Below are positions 31,373 to 42,545 of a stretch of DNA of 64,000 nt, in pieces. Origin of the DNA: Monodelphis domestica (taxonomy: Eukaryota; Chordata; Mammalia; Didelphimorphia; Didelphidae); contig NC_077228.1 of the NCBI RefSeq assembly GCF_027887165.1, forward strand, positions 109,256,043-109,320,042, given 5' to 3'. The position numbers were made by a program, and so were the translations under genes. The notes beneath the pieces are model-generated. The model did no database searches. It was given only the letters and a program-made list of their open reading frames with translations, and was not told where the DNA came from. Each line of letters opens with the position of its first letter. Position 1 is the stretch's first letter.

Positions 31373-31572
31373 ATTTTTTTTAAACCCTTACCTTCCATCT
31401 TAGAATCAATACTGTGTATTGGCTCCAAGGCAGAAGAGTGGTAAGGGCTAGGCAATGGGGGTCAAGTGACTTGCCCAAGGTCACACAGCTAGGAAGTGGC
31501 TGAGGCCAGATTTGAACCTAGGACTGGCCTCTAGGCCTGGTTCTCAATCCACTAAGCTACCCAGCTGCCCCC
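31373..31572 (-). mobile_element. SINE-A, well preserved
   Basis: 'aaacccttaccttccatctt', 'gaatcaatactgtgtattgg', 'cccaaggtcacacagctagg'. A perfect target duplication tcaactttagtttt (31,359-31,372; 31,573-31,586) marks it as one of the younger copies. Confidence 0.95.
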
Positions 31573-31586
31573 TCAACTTTAGTTTT

Positions 31587-32585
31587 TAAGCTTTCTATCT
31601 TATAGAAAATATATCACTTGTTAAGGTCTCCACCAAATGACAGGAGATATAGTCAAGTTAATGTCTCACAAAAGGCAATGTTCCTTTAGCCCTGAGCATT
31701 TTGGAAAATAAAGTCCTACTACAGATGGATTTCTATTATATTTTATTAAAAGGATGCTGATATTCATTTAGGAAGTGAAGCAATGGTCACTAAGATCCAG
31801 AATTACTTCAACAAGTGTTATGCCAAACTAGCATTTCCTTTTTTTAACAGGATTACTGAATTGGTAGAATTGGAGAATACTGCTTACCTTTTTACCTAGT
31901 CTTCATAGTTTGTCTAATATTTGACTAAGTCTCACATTCTATCCTTGTATATAAAATGAAGTGAAATGGGCTACATGATAATACAGTTATAATATCCTAG
32001 GAATAGAATTGAATCCTAGATAAAAACATGTATTTTATGGGATGCTATTTTCTACAGTCCTCTGGACTTCCAACAGATTTCAATACCTCTCCCAGACCTT
32101 CTACTTTTTGGTCTCAGATGGGAATCAAACAAGAGTTAAACCCTAGATTTCTAAAAAGGTTGGGAGCTGTTCCGTGAACTACATTCTCTAGACTCCAGGT
32201 CAGGTAGCCAAAGAACATTTTGTGATGTGTCAAATATCAGCTCAGGTGAAGCTCTGTTCCAAGTCCTGATATCAAGAGCCATAGGATTCAGCTGTCAAGC
32301 AAACTTAGCAGCAGTTAGTTTTCTCTCTCCATTGGTCATGGATTGGGTGGCCTAGTATTTTGTCATTTATGCTGGTTACATCCTTATTGTAATGACTTTA
32401 GCTACAGTTGGTGCCAGCCTGATGCCTACCCTAAGAGAATTTCTAGGGGTGCTAAGGGAAGAACTGTTAATAAGTAATATGAGAGGGAGTCAGACAGCAC
32501 CCTGAGAATATTAAGCTTTCTAGAGGAGATTGGTACCTTGTATTTCCATCTGGACCTCTTCTGGAATGAGCACAGCTCATTGCAA
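31587..32585. other. 1-kb single-copy stretch
   Basis: No repeat or coding sequence recognised. One of the longest repeat-free spans, but without clustered transcription-factor words. Confidence 0.4.
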
Positions 32586-32960
32586 ATCAATCCAATCAAT
32601 CAACAAGCATTTTTAAAATATCTAATTTGTACCAGGTGCTATGCTAGGCAAAAACAAGATTATTCCTGCTCTCAGTAAGTTTATATTTTATTTGAGGAAA
32701 TAACACGTACACATGCAAATGTGTATTACATGTATATGTAATATGTCACATAAACATATATGTATATATTGAGGTACATACAGACACACACATATAGACA
32801 GACTTCATGTTGGAGGTGTGCTGAACCAAGTTCTAAGAGGCAGAAATGAAGATGACAGTCATTCCAAGTATGGGAAAAATTCTGGGTAAAGAAACAGAGA
32901 TGAGAGATAGAAAGGAATATGTGAAGAACAGCAAGAGGGCCAGTGTGGTATCCTCTGGTT
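32586..32960 (-). mobile_element. L2 LINE, 3' region
   Basis: 'caatcaatcaacaagcattt', 'gtaccaggtgctatgctagg', 'ttcctgctctcagtaagttt', then 'gaacagcaagagggccagtg'. Contains a TATATG/ACAC-rich microsatellite-like patch near 32,730-32,800. Confidence 0.8.
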
Positions 32961-33114
32961 ATGATTTATTTTTGACAGTTATCTAGATTTGAAGTTGCCA
33001 GTTAGGGTCCTTATAGCCATAGCCACAATAGAGAGAAATAGCAGTTTGGGTCTTCTCTGGGGCTATAGTGAAGTTCCCAAGCAAAGAATCTGATAATGAG
33101 GTGTTGGTATTACA

Positions 33115-33325
33115 CAGGGTCTTAGAGACTAGAGAGGGACCATGATCACTTAATCCAAATTCCTCATTTTATAGGGGAATGCTGAGGCCCAGAGAAAGCC
33201 ATTTACTCCCTGTGTGACCTTGGTCAAATCTCAATCTTTCTGGGTCTCAGTTTCCTCATGACTAAAACTAGAGAGTTGGACTACATGATCTAATATCCCT
33301 TCTAATTTCTAAAATTATAATCCAA
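33115..33325. mobile_element. two opposed MIR3 copies
   Basis: Minus copy 33,115-33,205 (attcctcattttatagggga), then plus copy 33,205-33,325 (tctcagtttcctcatgacta; gttggactacatgatctaat). Together an imperfect inverted repeat. Confidence 0.7.
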
Positions 33326-33559
33326 GATATTCAGGGCATAGTTGTTTTCAAGGTACCAATGGGAAAGAGAGGGCATAAATAGAGGACTGGGTTTAGAGCA
33401 ATGATACTGGCCTAGATCCAACACTTACTAGCTTGTGAAATCATTTAATCTCTTTGAGCTTCTGGTCCAATGCCACCTACCCTACCAGCCCCCCAGCCTT
33501 TATCCAGGGAATGGCTCTATGGTCCTTAGGGTGAAACTTCCTTAGAACTGAAACCTTCT

Positions 33560-33645
33560 ATATTTCTTGTAGAATCTAAGTTTAAGAGTGAGTACTGTTT
33601 TGCTTTTCTATTTACTTTGAGCATAGAAAACACTTAATAAATATA
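33560..33645 (+). mobile_element. L2 LINE, 3' end
   Basis: 'cttgtagaatctaagtttaa', 'gaaaacacttaataaatata'. Confidence 0.65.
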
Positions 33646-33659
33646 TTTTTGTTTATTTA

Positions 33660-33925
33660 CTCAAATTAACATTTGGAATATCTACCTCAAATATTTTCCC
33701 CAAAAGGAACTATAATCTTATTGGTGGGGAAAACAGTGAGGAAATTATCTCTACCACTATAGATTGACAACCATTCTGCAGTTTATCATAATCTTGGAGA
33801 ATTGTTTGGAGGATTGAGAAGTTGTGACCTACCCAGAATCTCATGGTCATTGTGTATCAGAGGTAGGACCTGAACCTAGGTTTCTTTCTCTAAATCCAGA
33901 TTTCCACTACATATTGCCTTATGGA
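33660..33925 (-). mobile_element. L2 scrap and MIR
   Basis: 33,660-33,760 is a faint reverse L2 (aggaactataatcttattgg). 33,820-33,925 is a reverse MIR (taggacctgaacctaggttt). Confidence 0.55.
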
Positions 33926-33999
33926 GGTTCTGTTAGAAAAACCCTTTCATAATCTGTAAGATACCTTTTGAGGTAGTTGTTTTGATTATTTACTCTGCT

Positions 34000-34480
34000 T
34001 TATGGAGGTTGAAGTGCAGGGGCTTAAGGACCCCACAGCCAGGCAGAATACTCACCAAGCCCCTTTTCTTTGGTTATATCCCCTTTCACTTTGTGAAAGC
34101 CAAGAAGTCACAAGATTAGAGAGGATTGGGCGTTGGATTTCTCTTTTCTCCACAACCAGTTTCCAGATGCCAAACTGGCCATTCTGTATTTGTTACAGGT
34201 TCCATTTTTTTTCTCCCAAGCTGCTTGATCTGCTGCTCTGCCCCTACCAGGAGATCACAGTTTAATTTGGAACCCTCGGTATAAAGGAAAATTGCCTAAG
34301 CTCTGGCCCCCAAACAGGTGACAATGTAATTATTCTCTAGAAAATCTCCTAATCACAGAGTCCATCTGTTTGCTTTCTATGGGTCTGAACAATCCTTTCA
34401 GGAGAGGGAACAATTCAGTTTTGTTATTAACAGCTATGACACTTATAGGACCATGAATCCTAAAATGGGCATAGGGGAAA
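34000..34480. promoter_or_regulatory. candidate conserved enhancer (single-copy)
   Basis: Repeat-free block. Its core near 34,311-34,340 holds an E-box caggtg next to a homeodomain word gtaattatt, followed by tctcctaatcacag and gttattaacagc. A frame at 34,002-34,265 ends within it but shows no family resemblance. Regulatory function is inferred from motif density only. Confidence 0.35.
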
Positions 34481-34539
34481 ATTAGTGTTCAGGAACTGAT
34501 TTTCAGGAACAGTATTCACCTGTCTCATACTCATATATG

Positions 34540-34745
34540 TAAGGTAATGTGGAGTAGTAGAAAGGGTACTGATCTTGGAGTCAGGAGAAACTTGGATTTG
34601 AATCTATCCCCTGGCATTTTCTATCTTTGTGACCATGGCCAAGTAACTTCTCTGAAATTTTGGTCTGTAAAATGGGACCAATAACACACTTCATAGAAAA
34701 TAAGATAATGCATGTAAAGTGCTTTTTAAACATTAAAGAGAGATG
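34540..34745 (+). mobile_element. MIR SINE
   Basis: 'gatcttggagtcaggagaaa', 'ttggtctgtaaaatgggacc', 'atgcatgtaaagtgcttttt'. Nearly complete. Confidence 0.85.
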
Positions 34746-35016
34746 AGTTGAATCTGTAATTCTACTAACATAGGGAGCTCCCAGGTAAGGAAACTCCCTC
34801 AACCAATGCAGACTGGTACCTTCTCTATGATAGTGGTAGAGGCTATCTAGAACTCTGGAAATAAGAGATCAAGTGACTAGCCCCAGATCCCACAGTCAGT
34901 ATGTTTCCTGACTCTTAGTTATTTGTTCTTTCATTATTATTCTTTATTTGGAAGCATTCACAATCCCCAAACCATCCCACTCTTTCCTCTCCATCCCTCA
35001 GATCCAGATATGACAG

Positions 35017-35019
<3 letters not shown>

Positions 35020-35062
<43 letters not shown>
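35020..35062. repeat. (AT)n microsatellite
   Basis: About 21 uninterrupted TA units. Confidence 0.97.
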
Positions 35063-35065
<3 letters not shown>

Positions 35066-35119
35066 GAAGTGATACTCTGTACTCCCTCTACCTGCACCTT
35101 TGATCACAGTCTCTCCTCT

Positions 35120-35860
35120 CTCTTCTAGGAACTTGCTTCAGCAACTATTTTCTCTTTTTTTCATTCAAAATCAGTCTTTCCTCATCCATTTACAGATATG
35201 CTCAGGTTTCCCTAATCCTAGAAAGCTGACCCTATCCAAGTACTGTAAGATTTCTCCCCTTTGTTTTATGGCCAAAGTTTTTGAGAGAGTTGTATCTATA
35301 TTCTATGTTGTCTACTTTCTCACTGTTTATTCTCTTCAGTCCTTATTCCTCTACTGACATTTCTGTCTCCAAGGCCACCCATGCCTTTTTTTAAAGTCCT
35401 TGTTTTTCTTGAACCTCTTAGCATTATCTGTCACTACTAACCACCAAGCTGGCTCCATCCTACTTCATTTCATGCTTCTATCATCTGCCCAATCTATGCT
35501 CCAATCAAATTGAGCTACTTTCTATCTCTTGTACTTACCCATTCCTCCTTTCTTCCGTGACTTTGCTCTCCTGTTACCTATTAATGGAAGGCATTTTATC
35601 AGCCCATTGAATTTCTCTTCATCCTTTAATTTAGGTATCACCTTTTCTGGGAAGCCTTTCCTAATCATATGGATGAAATTAAGACATTCTCTTTTCAGAC
35701 CAAATATGCCACTTTATTATTATATATTTATCATATACTATATTACATTAGTTATTTGTATAGCATATCCCCTTACTAGATTATGAACTCCATGAATAAG
35801 AAAATAGTCTTAGCTAAACTTTGTATCTCCACTAGGAAGATGCCTAATATGTACTTTGTA
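35120..35860 (+). mobile_element. L2 LINE, internally shortened
   Basis: Plus-strand L2: RT N-terminal part (agtttttgagagagttgtat; tttctgtctccaaggccacc) joined to the 3' region (tttctgggaagcctttccta; actagattatgaactccatg). The middle of ORF2 is missing, so the copy has a large internal deletion. Confidence 0.75.
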
Positions 35861-36261
35861 TACAGTAATACCCAGAGCCCAATTCTTTCCTAACATCAGT
35901 AAGCTCTCCAACCCTCATCCTGCAACCAACCAGTAAAATGCCCATTATCACTCTTGCCCCAACTGCTAATTAGCTGAATAATCAGAGATAATATTCAGGC
36001 AGGTCTTTACTTATTAAGCAGCCCGCATTGTGTAAAATACTAAAGTTGAGATAGTCAGAATGAAACACAATGCCCTGGAGAGTTGAGGGGCAGTGCTCAT
36101 CCCCAGGGAGACCAGTTGGGATCTGTGTTTATGTCTATTTACATGTGCCTGAATCATTGTCTAGTCCCAATCTGCTTTCCTGGCTTCTCTCTTGAAGTAT
36201 GTGGCTATGCTTGGAAGACCAGTGTCTCTGGTGCACCTGGAAGTGAGGAAGAAGTCCAGTT
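35861..36261. other. single-copy sequence
   Basis: No recognised feature. Confidence 0.4.
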
Positions 36262-36463
36262 TTCTTTTTAAACCCTTACCTTCCCCCTCAGAATTAGTAC
36301 TGAGTATTGGTTCCAAGGCAGAAGAGTACTAAGGGCTAGGCAATGGGTTTAAGTGACTTGCCCAGCATCACATAGCTAAGAAGCATCTGAGGCCATATTT
36401 CAACCCAGGACCTCCTGTCTCTGGATCTGGCTCTTAATCAACTGAGACACCTAGTTGCCCCCT
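36262..36463 (-). mobile_element. SINE-A
   Basis: 'taaacccttaccttccccct', 'ttggttccaaggcagaagag', 'gcccagcatcacatagctaa'. Confidence 0.93.
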
Positions 36464-37059
36464 AAGAAACCTAATTTTTGAAGGTGACCAGTTCCACCCT
36501 CTTTCCTTCCCCATCACTTGCTGTTTGTCCTACTAGAAGCCATCCTGGTGAGAATCCTAGCAGCTGTCCATGGTGCGTCTGGGCACTTTCCTAAGACTGA
36601 TTTTAACTAAATTGTCTGAGAACTGATGTGCCACAAAGAAAAAAATTCCTGGCACAACATGTTGCTCAAGTCCCAACTGCATTTAGGAAGCTGAAAGAAA
36701 GAAAGAATGAATTAGAAAGCTTTTACTTAGGTTTTTATACCAAATGCTCTTGCTAAGCACAGGTGATTTAAAAGAGAAAATGCCCTTGCCTTAAAGGGAT
36801 TCTGTAATATTCTAATATTCTAATGGGAAGAGACAAAACATAGGGAAATGGTGGCCATAGAAGGCAGCTTTGGTTTAAATATTTATATGGATGGTAAGCA
36901 GATCCATGGGGCAAATGATTAATAGCAATTGTGGTGTTCATTTGATTATTGTTCTTGGAGCAAGGCAGGAAAATAATAAAGAAGTATTATCAGGTAGATA
37001 ATATCAGGGGCTGGCTAGATATGGCATACTCCCCAGTAAGATGAGAAAGACCAATGGCA
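36464..37059. other. unassigned with L2 fragment
   Basis: 36,715-36,870 is a reverse L2 (taccaaatgctcttgctaag; attctaatgggaagagacaa). The rest is unassigned. Confidence 0.5.
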
Positions 37060-37451
37060 AGACCTGGATTTTGAATCAGAGTACCTGAGTTCTAAACCTA
37101 GCTCTTACTTACTACCCTGGAGAAATGAGGCAAATTACTTAACCTCTTTGTCAGATAAATAGATTCCACTTTCACTGTGCTTCTGACTCTCTCCAGACTT
37201 TGCTACCATAATTTAGTTAACTTTTCACTCTGGAACTTCCTTCAGTTACCTGTCAACTCCCTTCTCCCATTGATGAGTTCCATCCTGGGCTTCCATTTTG
37301 AGGACAGGCTCAGGTTGGTCTTGCTTCATTCCCTCAAAATTGTGCTTCTGCCTTTCTTTGGATTTTACCACTATCACCCACCATGAGGGTACCTCTCCCA
37401 CAATTTCTTTCTGCTTCCTTTTTTAAGGTGTTGTTTTCTTACATTAAAATA
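37060..37451 (+). mobile_element. MIR then L2-like fragment
   Basis: 37,060-37,165 MIR (gaatcagagtacctgagttc; aattacttaacctctttg). 37,170-37,451 resembles the L2 3' region ending 'gttttcttacattaaaatat', cut by the next SINE. Confidence 0.5.
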
Positions 37452-37452
37452 T

Positions 37453-37635
37453 AGGCTGGGGGGAAGCTAAGTGGCTTGGTGGATAGAGCATGACTTCTGG
37501 AATTGGAAACACCTAGGCTCAAATCTGGCCTCAGGCACTTCCTAGCTCTGTGACCCAGTGCAAGACACTTAACCCTATTTGCCTAGCCCTGTCCAGTTTT
37601 AGAGTTGTTACTAAGACAGAGAGTAAGGGCTTTGT
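37453..37635 (+). mobile_element. SINE-A, short variant
   Basis: 'ggaagctaagtggcttggtg', 'ggcctcaggcacttcctagc', 'tagagttgttactaagacag'. Confidence 0.9.
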
Positions 37636-37639
37636 TTCT

Positions 37640-37790
37640 TTTTTTTAAAACCCTTACCTTCTATCTTGGGCAATGGAGGTTAAATGACTTGTCCAGGAGG
37701 ACACAGCTAGAAAGTATCTGAGGTGGAATTTGAACCTACAACCTCCCATCTTTAAGCCTGGCTCTCAATCCATTGAGCTACCGAGCTGCC
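37640..37790 (-). mobile_element. SINE-A, internally deleted, opposed to its neighbour
   Basis: T-run, 'aacccttaccttctatcttg' joined directly to 'ggcaatggaggttaaatgac': about 50 bases of the 3' arm are missing. It lies tail to tail with the SINE at 37,453-37,635, making an inverted pair with about 5 bases between. Confidence 0.9.
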
Positions 37791-37829
37791 CCCTCAGCCC
37801 CAGTTGCAGTCTTTAGGTGAAGAGTGGTA

Positions 37830-37935
37830 GCCCAGAGAAGTTAATTGACTTATCTAAGGTGATTTGGGTAGTAACAGAGCTTACACTTGTCCCCCATGCT
37901 TTCTAACTATATACCCAATGTACTTTCCACTTTCC
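37830..37935 (-). mobile_element. MIR SINE
   Basis: 'agcccagagaagttaattga', 'cttgtcccccatgctttcta'; weak. Confidence 0.5.
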
Positions 37936-38514
37936 CAAGCTGGCAGTGCTATCTGCTTCTCTCTCAGGGATTTCCCTCTCTTCCATCTCCCTGTCACTGG
38001 CTCATTGTCTATCTAGACATGTTCAGATGAGTTTCCAAGACTCATGGGCTATCCTTTCTCAGCAATGGAGAGGGATTTCCCTAATGCATGTAAGCATGAG
38101 GCAGCTGGTGTGCTGTAGTGTTAATGAGTTTCTTGTCTATACTCCTCAGGGGCAGGACCTTCCTGCCTGGCTTCCTAACTCATCTAGGGGCCTAAAGTAG
38201 CACTCCTGGAGATCTAGCTAGCAGAAAGCAGAATCCTGGTCTTGGCAGTTATGAAAAGGGCTGGGATTTGGTCATGGGTAATTTTCTTAGGTCTGTTTTC
38301 CCCTTCCATGTGAGAAGCACTACAGGTACCTCTAATCACAAACAAGACCCTTCTTAAACCCAAACTGGACCATCAAACCAACCTGGAAGATAGATTTGCC
38401 ACATCTACCAGACTGTCCACATCTTCATAGGTCTTCCTCCTTCCCCCTTTTCAGAGAGGACTATAAAATTTAAACTGCTGAACTGATAAGTAGGGGTATT
38501 GCAAGGAACCCATG
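37936..38514. other. single-copy sequence
   Basis: No repeat or gene recognised. Confidence 0.4.
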
Positions 38515-38995
38515 AAGGGAATAAGCATTTATGTAGCTCCTACTCTATGGCAGACTCTCTTCTAAGCTTCTTCCTTCCTTTTTTTCTCCTTCACTCCCTT
38601 CCTTCTTTTAAAGCCTTACTTTTATATGAATTAGTAACAAATTTAAGACAGATGGGCAAAGGCTAAGCAAACAAGATTAAGTGACTTGCCCAGGATCACA
38701 CACAGCTAGAAAGTATCTGAGGTCAGATTTGAAATCAGGTTCTCCCAACTTCAGGCCTGCTGCTCTATCCACTGAGCCATGTAGCTGCCCACCTCCTTTT
38801 TAAGGACTTTCTAAATATTATATTATTTGATCCTCACCACAACTACAAGGTAAATGCTGTTGTCATTCCCCTTTTACAGTTGAGTAAACTGAGGCATACA
38901 GAGGTTCAGTGACTTGATCAGAGTCACCCAGTTAGTGCTGAAGCTAGATTTGAAATCAGGTCTTCCTGACATTAGATCCAGTGATCTACATGAAT
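38515..38995 (-). mobile_element. MIR SINE split by SINE-A
   Basis: Reverse MIR: 38,515-38,573 (agctcctactctatggcaga) and 38,793-38,995 (tattatttgatcctcaccac; gttgagtaaactgaggcata). Confidence 0.75.
38604..38790 (-). mobile_element. SINE-A
   Basis: 'gacttgcccaggatcacaca', 'ttgaaatcaggttctcccaa', 'actgagccatgtagctgccc'. Confidence 0.9.
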
Positions 38996-39104
38996 TGGGG
39001 CCATGTTGGGAACTTTCACCTACTTTGCCTTTAGCATACTTGAGCCTTATTTGTTTATACTTACCTCAAGAGAGTACAGTGCCTGCCCCAGTGGAGCTGA
39101 ACAG

Positions 39105-39175
39105 CCATGGAGTCAGAGGGGTGTGTGTGTGTGTGTGGGGGAGGCAGTGGGGAGGGGAAGGACTTCAGCACCTGT
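39105..39175 (+). repeat. short (GT)n and G-rich run
   Basis: gtgtgtgtgtgtgtgtg at 39,121-39,137 followed by G-rich DNA. Confidence 0.8.
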
Positions 39176-39179
39176 GAGC

Positions 39180-39490
39180 TAGCTGGGTGACAATAGAGCC
39201 CTGCTGGTTGGCCTCCTCTGACCTGCAGAAATCCTCTAATCTGCTCTAATTACCTACTGTGGGTGAAAGCATATTGATTCCCAGCAGATGTTATAGCTGG
39301 AAGGGAGGGGACCCTGGGCTGGCTGGTTGAATTTCCTTAGCAGGAGGTGGTAGTTAACCCTTTGATTGCTGCTCTCTTTAGGGATAACAACTCCCCTGAG
39401 GTTAGAGTCATCTCTTAATTATCTGCACATGCATCACCCCATTTTGGCAGCAGATTTTTGGCCCTCTTATCAATCTTCGATTTAGGGAAT
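39180..39490. promoter_or_regulatory. candidate conserved enhancer (single-copy)
   Basis: Repeat-free and dense in factor-binding words: taattacc at 39,248-39,255, cagcagatg E-box region near 39,283, TCF/LEF-like ctttgat at 39,360-39,366, ggataacaa at 39,382-39,390, cttaattatctg, and an octamer-like atgcat at 39,429-39,434. No coding frame. Inferred from texture. Confidence 0.4.
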
Positions 39491-39701
39491 ACAGTTTTAG
39501 AACCAAATTAGACTGGGAAATATGGATATGAGGGGAAAGAGGAATCATAACATCTGAAAACCAAGTGATCTAGCTTATTCGGGATAGTAAGGTGACCAGA
39601 AACCTACTTAATTCATCTATTCTCAAGAGCCTTTTTATGGAGATATTGAATTCAGTCTATAATTGATGGTTGTAGAAAGTTACCTTTGGGTGCAGAGAGA
39701 T

Positions 39702-40592
39702 TCAGGGTATCTAGGTGGCACAATGGATAGAGTGCTGAGCCTGGAGGTAGTCAGATTGATGTTTCTGAGTTCAAATGTGGCCTCAGACACCATTTGTGAG
39801 ACTCTGGGCAAATCACTTAACTCTGTTTGCCTCACTTTCCTCATTTGTACAGTGAACTGGAGAAGAAAATGGCAAACTACTCCAGTATCTTTGCAAATGG
39901 AAAAAGACTTGTACCAAAATAATCATAGACAAGCTCTTTGTGGTGGCAAAAAAATTGGAAAATGAGGGGATGCCCTTCAATTGGAGAATGGCTGAACAAA
40001 TTGTGGTATCTGTTGGTGATGGAATACAATGTGCTAAAAGGAATAATAAAGTGGAGGAATTTCATGGGGACTGGAACAACCTCCGGGAATTGATGCATAG
40101 TGAGAGGAGCAGAACCAGGAGAACATTGTACATAGAGACTGATACACTGTGGTACAATTGAATGAATTGAACTTCTCTACTAGCAGCAATGCAGTGATCC
40201 AGAACAATTCGGAGGGACTTATGAGAAAAAACTATCTACATCTAGAGAAAGAACTATGAGAATAGAAACACAGAAGAAAAACAACTGCTTGATCACATAA
40301 GTCAATGGAGATATGATTGGGAATGTGGACTCTAAATGATCCCCCTAGTGCAAATATCAATAATATGGAAATAGGTCTTGATCAATGACACATATAAAAT
40401 CTGTGGAATTGCGTGTCAGCTATGGGAGAGAGGATGGGGGAGGAGAGGGAAAGAACGTGATTCTTGTAACCATGGAAAAATATTCTAACTTAATTAATTA
40501 AATACAATTTTCCAAAACTTGGGGAAAAAAAAGAAAACCCCAAATGGGGTCACAAAGACTCAGATACAAACGAAAAGATTGAACAACAACAT
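39702..40592 (+). mobile_element. SINE-B split by an L1
   Basis: SINE-B head and body 39,702-39,895 (atctaggtggcacaatggat; actggagaagaaaatggcaa; agtatctttgcaa) and its end at 40,533-40,592 (gaaaaccccaaatggggtca; ttgaacaacaac). The two halves join exactly on the consensus. Confidence 0.92.
39897..40532 (+). mobile_element. L1 LINE, 5'-truncated 3' end
   Basis: Codes for the end of ORF2: a plus frame at 39,940-40,161 has PFNWRMAEQIVVSVGDGIQC (residues 12-31) and ELMHSERSRTRRTLY, matching the L1 signature CPS.GEW..KLWY...MEYY / MLSERSRT. 3' UTR and A-rich end follow. The homologous copies at 48,000 (minus) and 49,800 (plus) show the same segment. Confidence 0.93.
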
Positions 40593-41149
40593 AGAAAAAT
40601 TAAGTAGCTCATCCTAGTTTGAACCTAGAACTTCCAAACACCCACCACCTCTCTAACTCTGCCAGGTGCTGTGGTAGATACAAGAAAAGACATATATCTT
40701 CATATCTGATGGAAGACTTAGCTTTTGACTCTCAAGGCACTCATTAGTCTCCTCTATACAAGACTTGCCTTGTTCTTCAGAATAGATCTTTTTTAGCCTT
40801 TTCTACTTTGATCAGAGGTCTTGGCTGCCTCTTTTACTCCCCACAATCATTTCATGTTCATTTAGCCTCATTTTATCCTAGGAGGGGAGCTTGCAAGACT
40901 AAGGAATTTTGCACAGGTATCCTGTGGGAATGGAGTAGGAGAAAGGACAGGTCTGAACCTCCTGTGAGATACAACTCCCATGTTCCCATTCAGCTTCTTC
41001 TTCGAACTGAGTTGCCTCTGGTCTTTTATCTTTCTCTTGTTCTAGTCCATAGGAGCTAATTGGGGAAAGGCCTGGGAACCAAAAGATCTCCTACACTAGT
41101 ATTATGATGCTATATGGAATCCTTAATTGGGATTTAATGTGCAAGCTTT
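40593..41149. other. single-copy sequence
   Basis: No recognised feature beyond a vague MIR-like start at 40,605-40,680. Confidence 0.4.
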
Positions 41150-41350
41150 CCTTTTTTAAAAATACATTTTCTTTGTTATCTTTTGTTATACATCACCAAA
41201 CTTTCTCCCATTATCCCTTCCCCTTCCCTCCCAGAGAGCCATCCCATATAACAAAGAATATTTGTCTATGATCACATAGCTATGAGTATCTCAGACAGAA
41301 TTCAAACCCTCTATCTCCTGGGTTTAAATTCATTGCTCACTTCAGCCTAC
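41150..41350 (-). mobile_element. L1 3' UTR then MIR
   Basis: 41,150-41,262 reversed L1 tail (cattatcccttccccttccc; gagccatcccatataacaaa). 41,265-41,350 reversed MIR (gatcacatagctatgagtat). Confidence 0.6.
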
Positions 41351-41611
41351 CATGTTGACTCAGAGTCAACAAGAAGGGCTGAGGGGGCCTAGGCAAGACT
41401 TGGTCTTAGCCAGGGAAGGAAGCTTGTAGATTCTCTGAGCATACTTGGCTCTAGAACTGATATTCTTTCTGTTCCATTGAGACATTAGAAGGGAGTAGGA
41501 AGAAGTGACATTTACAATCAATAATTTATTCCTTTATTCTGTGCAGAGGACATTGCCATGGCAACAACCCTATTCCCTTTGGTTGCCCTGATGGTTACTT
41601 CTTTTTTTTAA

Positions 41612-41802
41612 TTTAAAAAAACCCTTACTTTTTGTCTTAGGACAGATACTAAATACCTGCAACAAGGCAGAAGAACAGTAAGGCCTAGGCAGTGGTGGTG
41701 AAGTGACCTGCCCAGGGTCATACAGCTAAGAAGTGTCTGAATCCAGATCCACTGGACTTCAGGTCTGGTGCTCTATTCACTGAACCACCTCGCTGCTGAC
41801 CC
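41612..41802 (-). mobile_element. SINE-A
   Basis: 'aaaacccttactttttgtct', 'gcccagggtcatacagctaa', 'ctgaaccacctcgctgc'. Confidence 0.92.
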
Positions 41803-41833
41803 CCTTTCAATATTTCCTTAGAACTGCTACTGG

Positions 41834-41955
41834 TCAATCAATCAGTAAAATATTTAATAAGCACTTACTGTATGCTAGGCACCGTGCCAGGTTCTGTTGA
41901 TACAGATACAATAAATGAAACAATCCTGATCCACAAGGACTTTATACCAAATTTT
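41834..41955 (-). mobile_element. L2 LINE, 3' end
   Basis: 'aatatttaataagcacttac', 'tgtatgctaggcaccgtgcc', 'tgatccacaaggacttta'. Confidence 0.82.
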
Positions 41956-42079
41956 TTTTTTCATTTCTCTCTTGTATTTATGTGCCCTAGATTTCCCCTT
42001 GTTTCTTTCTCTTCTCAAAGGAGGGAAGGATTGCAAAACACCTTTTCTAGCCCTCTTTAACCTTAGGGTCTTTCCTTTC

Positions 42080-42222
42080 AGATTATCTTTGATTAATCTT
42101 ATAGAGATCTTGTTTATGCCTAGTTTGTACCCTCTCTTTGAGAGAGGGCATTAGATTTTCTCCAGCACATAGCACGAATGCACATAGTAGGCATTTTATA
42201 AATGTTTGCTGACTGACTACGT
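42080..42222 (+). mobile_element. L2 LINE, 3' end
   Basis: 'tgagagagggcattagattt', 'agcacatagcacgaatgcac', 'atagtaggcattttataaat'. Confidence 0.75.
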
Positions 42223-42299
42223 CTTTGAATGTTCTCCAAAAAAGCACTAGAAAATAGGAATTTGAACCTGCTATTTGCAGCAGTGTCTCAGAGACCAAG

Positions 42300-42545
42300 C
42301 TGTTTGAAATTGCTTTAATTATTTTTCATATGTACCAAAATTCATGGCTCCCTCCATTCAACTTAGCTGTCACAATTAATAACAGATCTGGGCCTATAAT
42401 CATCTATTTAAGACTTAATGTTATTAGCTCTGTAATTGCTGCTAAAGGTCTGTTCTCATCTCCCAGCCTGTAAATCCTCACTGAGAGAGATTAGAAAAAC
42501 ACACCCCTAAGCAGGTGACATCAGAAGGAGACTGGACTAGGCTGC
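42300..42545. promoter_or_regulatory. candidate conserved enhancer (single-copy)
   Basis: Repeat-free, AT-rich then mixed. Homeodomain words taatta (42,316-42,321), cacaattaataac, ttaatgttattag and gtaattgc, a MEF2-like ctatttaag, and an E-box/CRE pair caggtgacatca at 42,512-42,523. No open frame of note. Texture resembles developmental enhancers, but conservation is untested. Confidence 0.45.
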
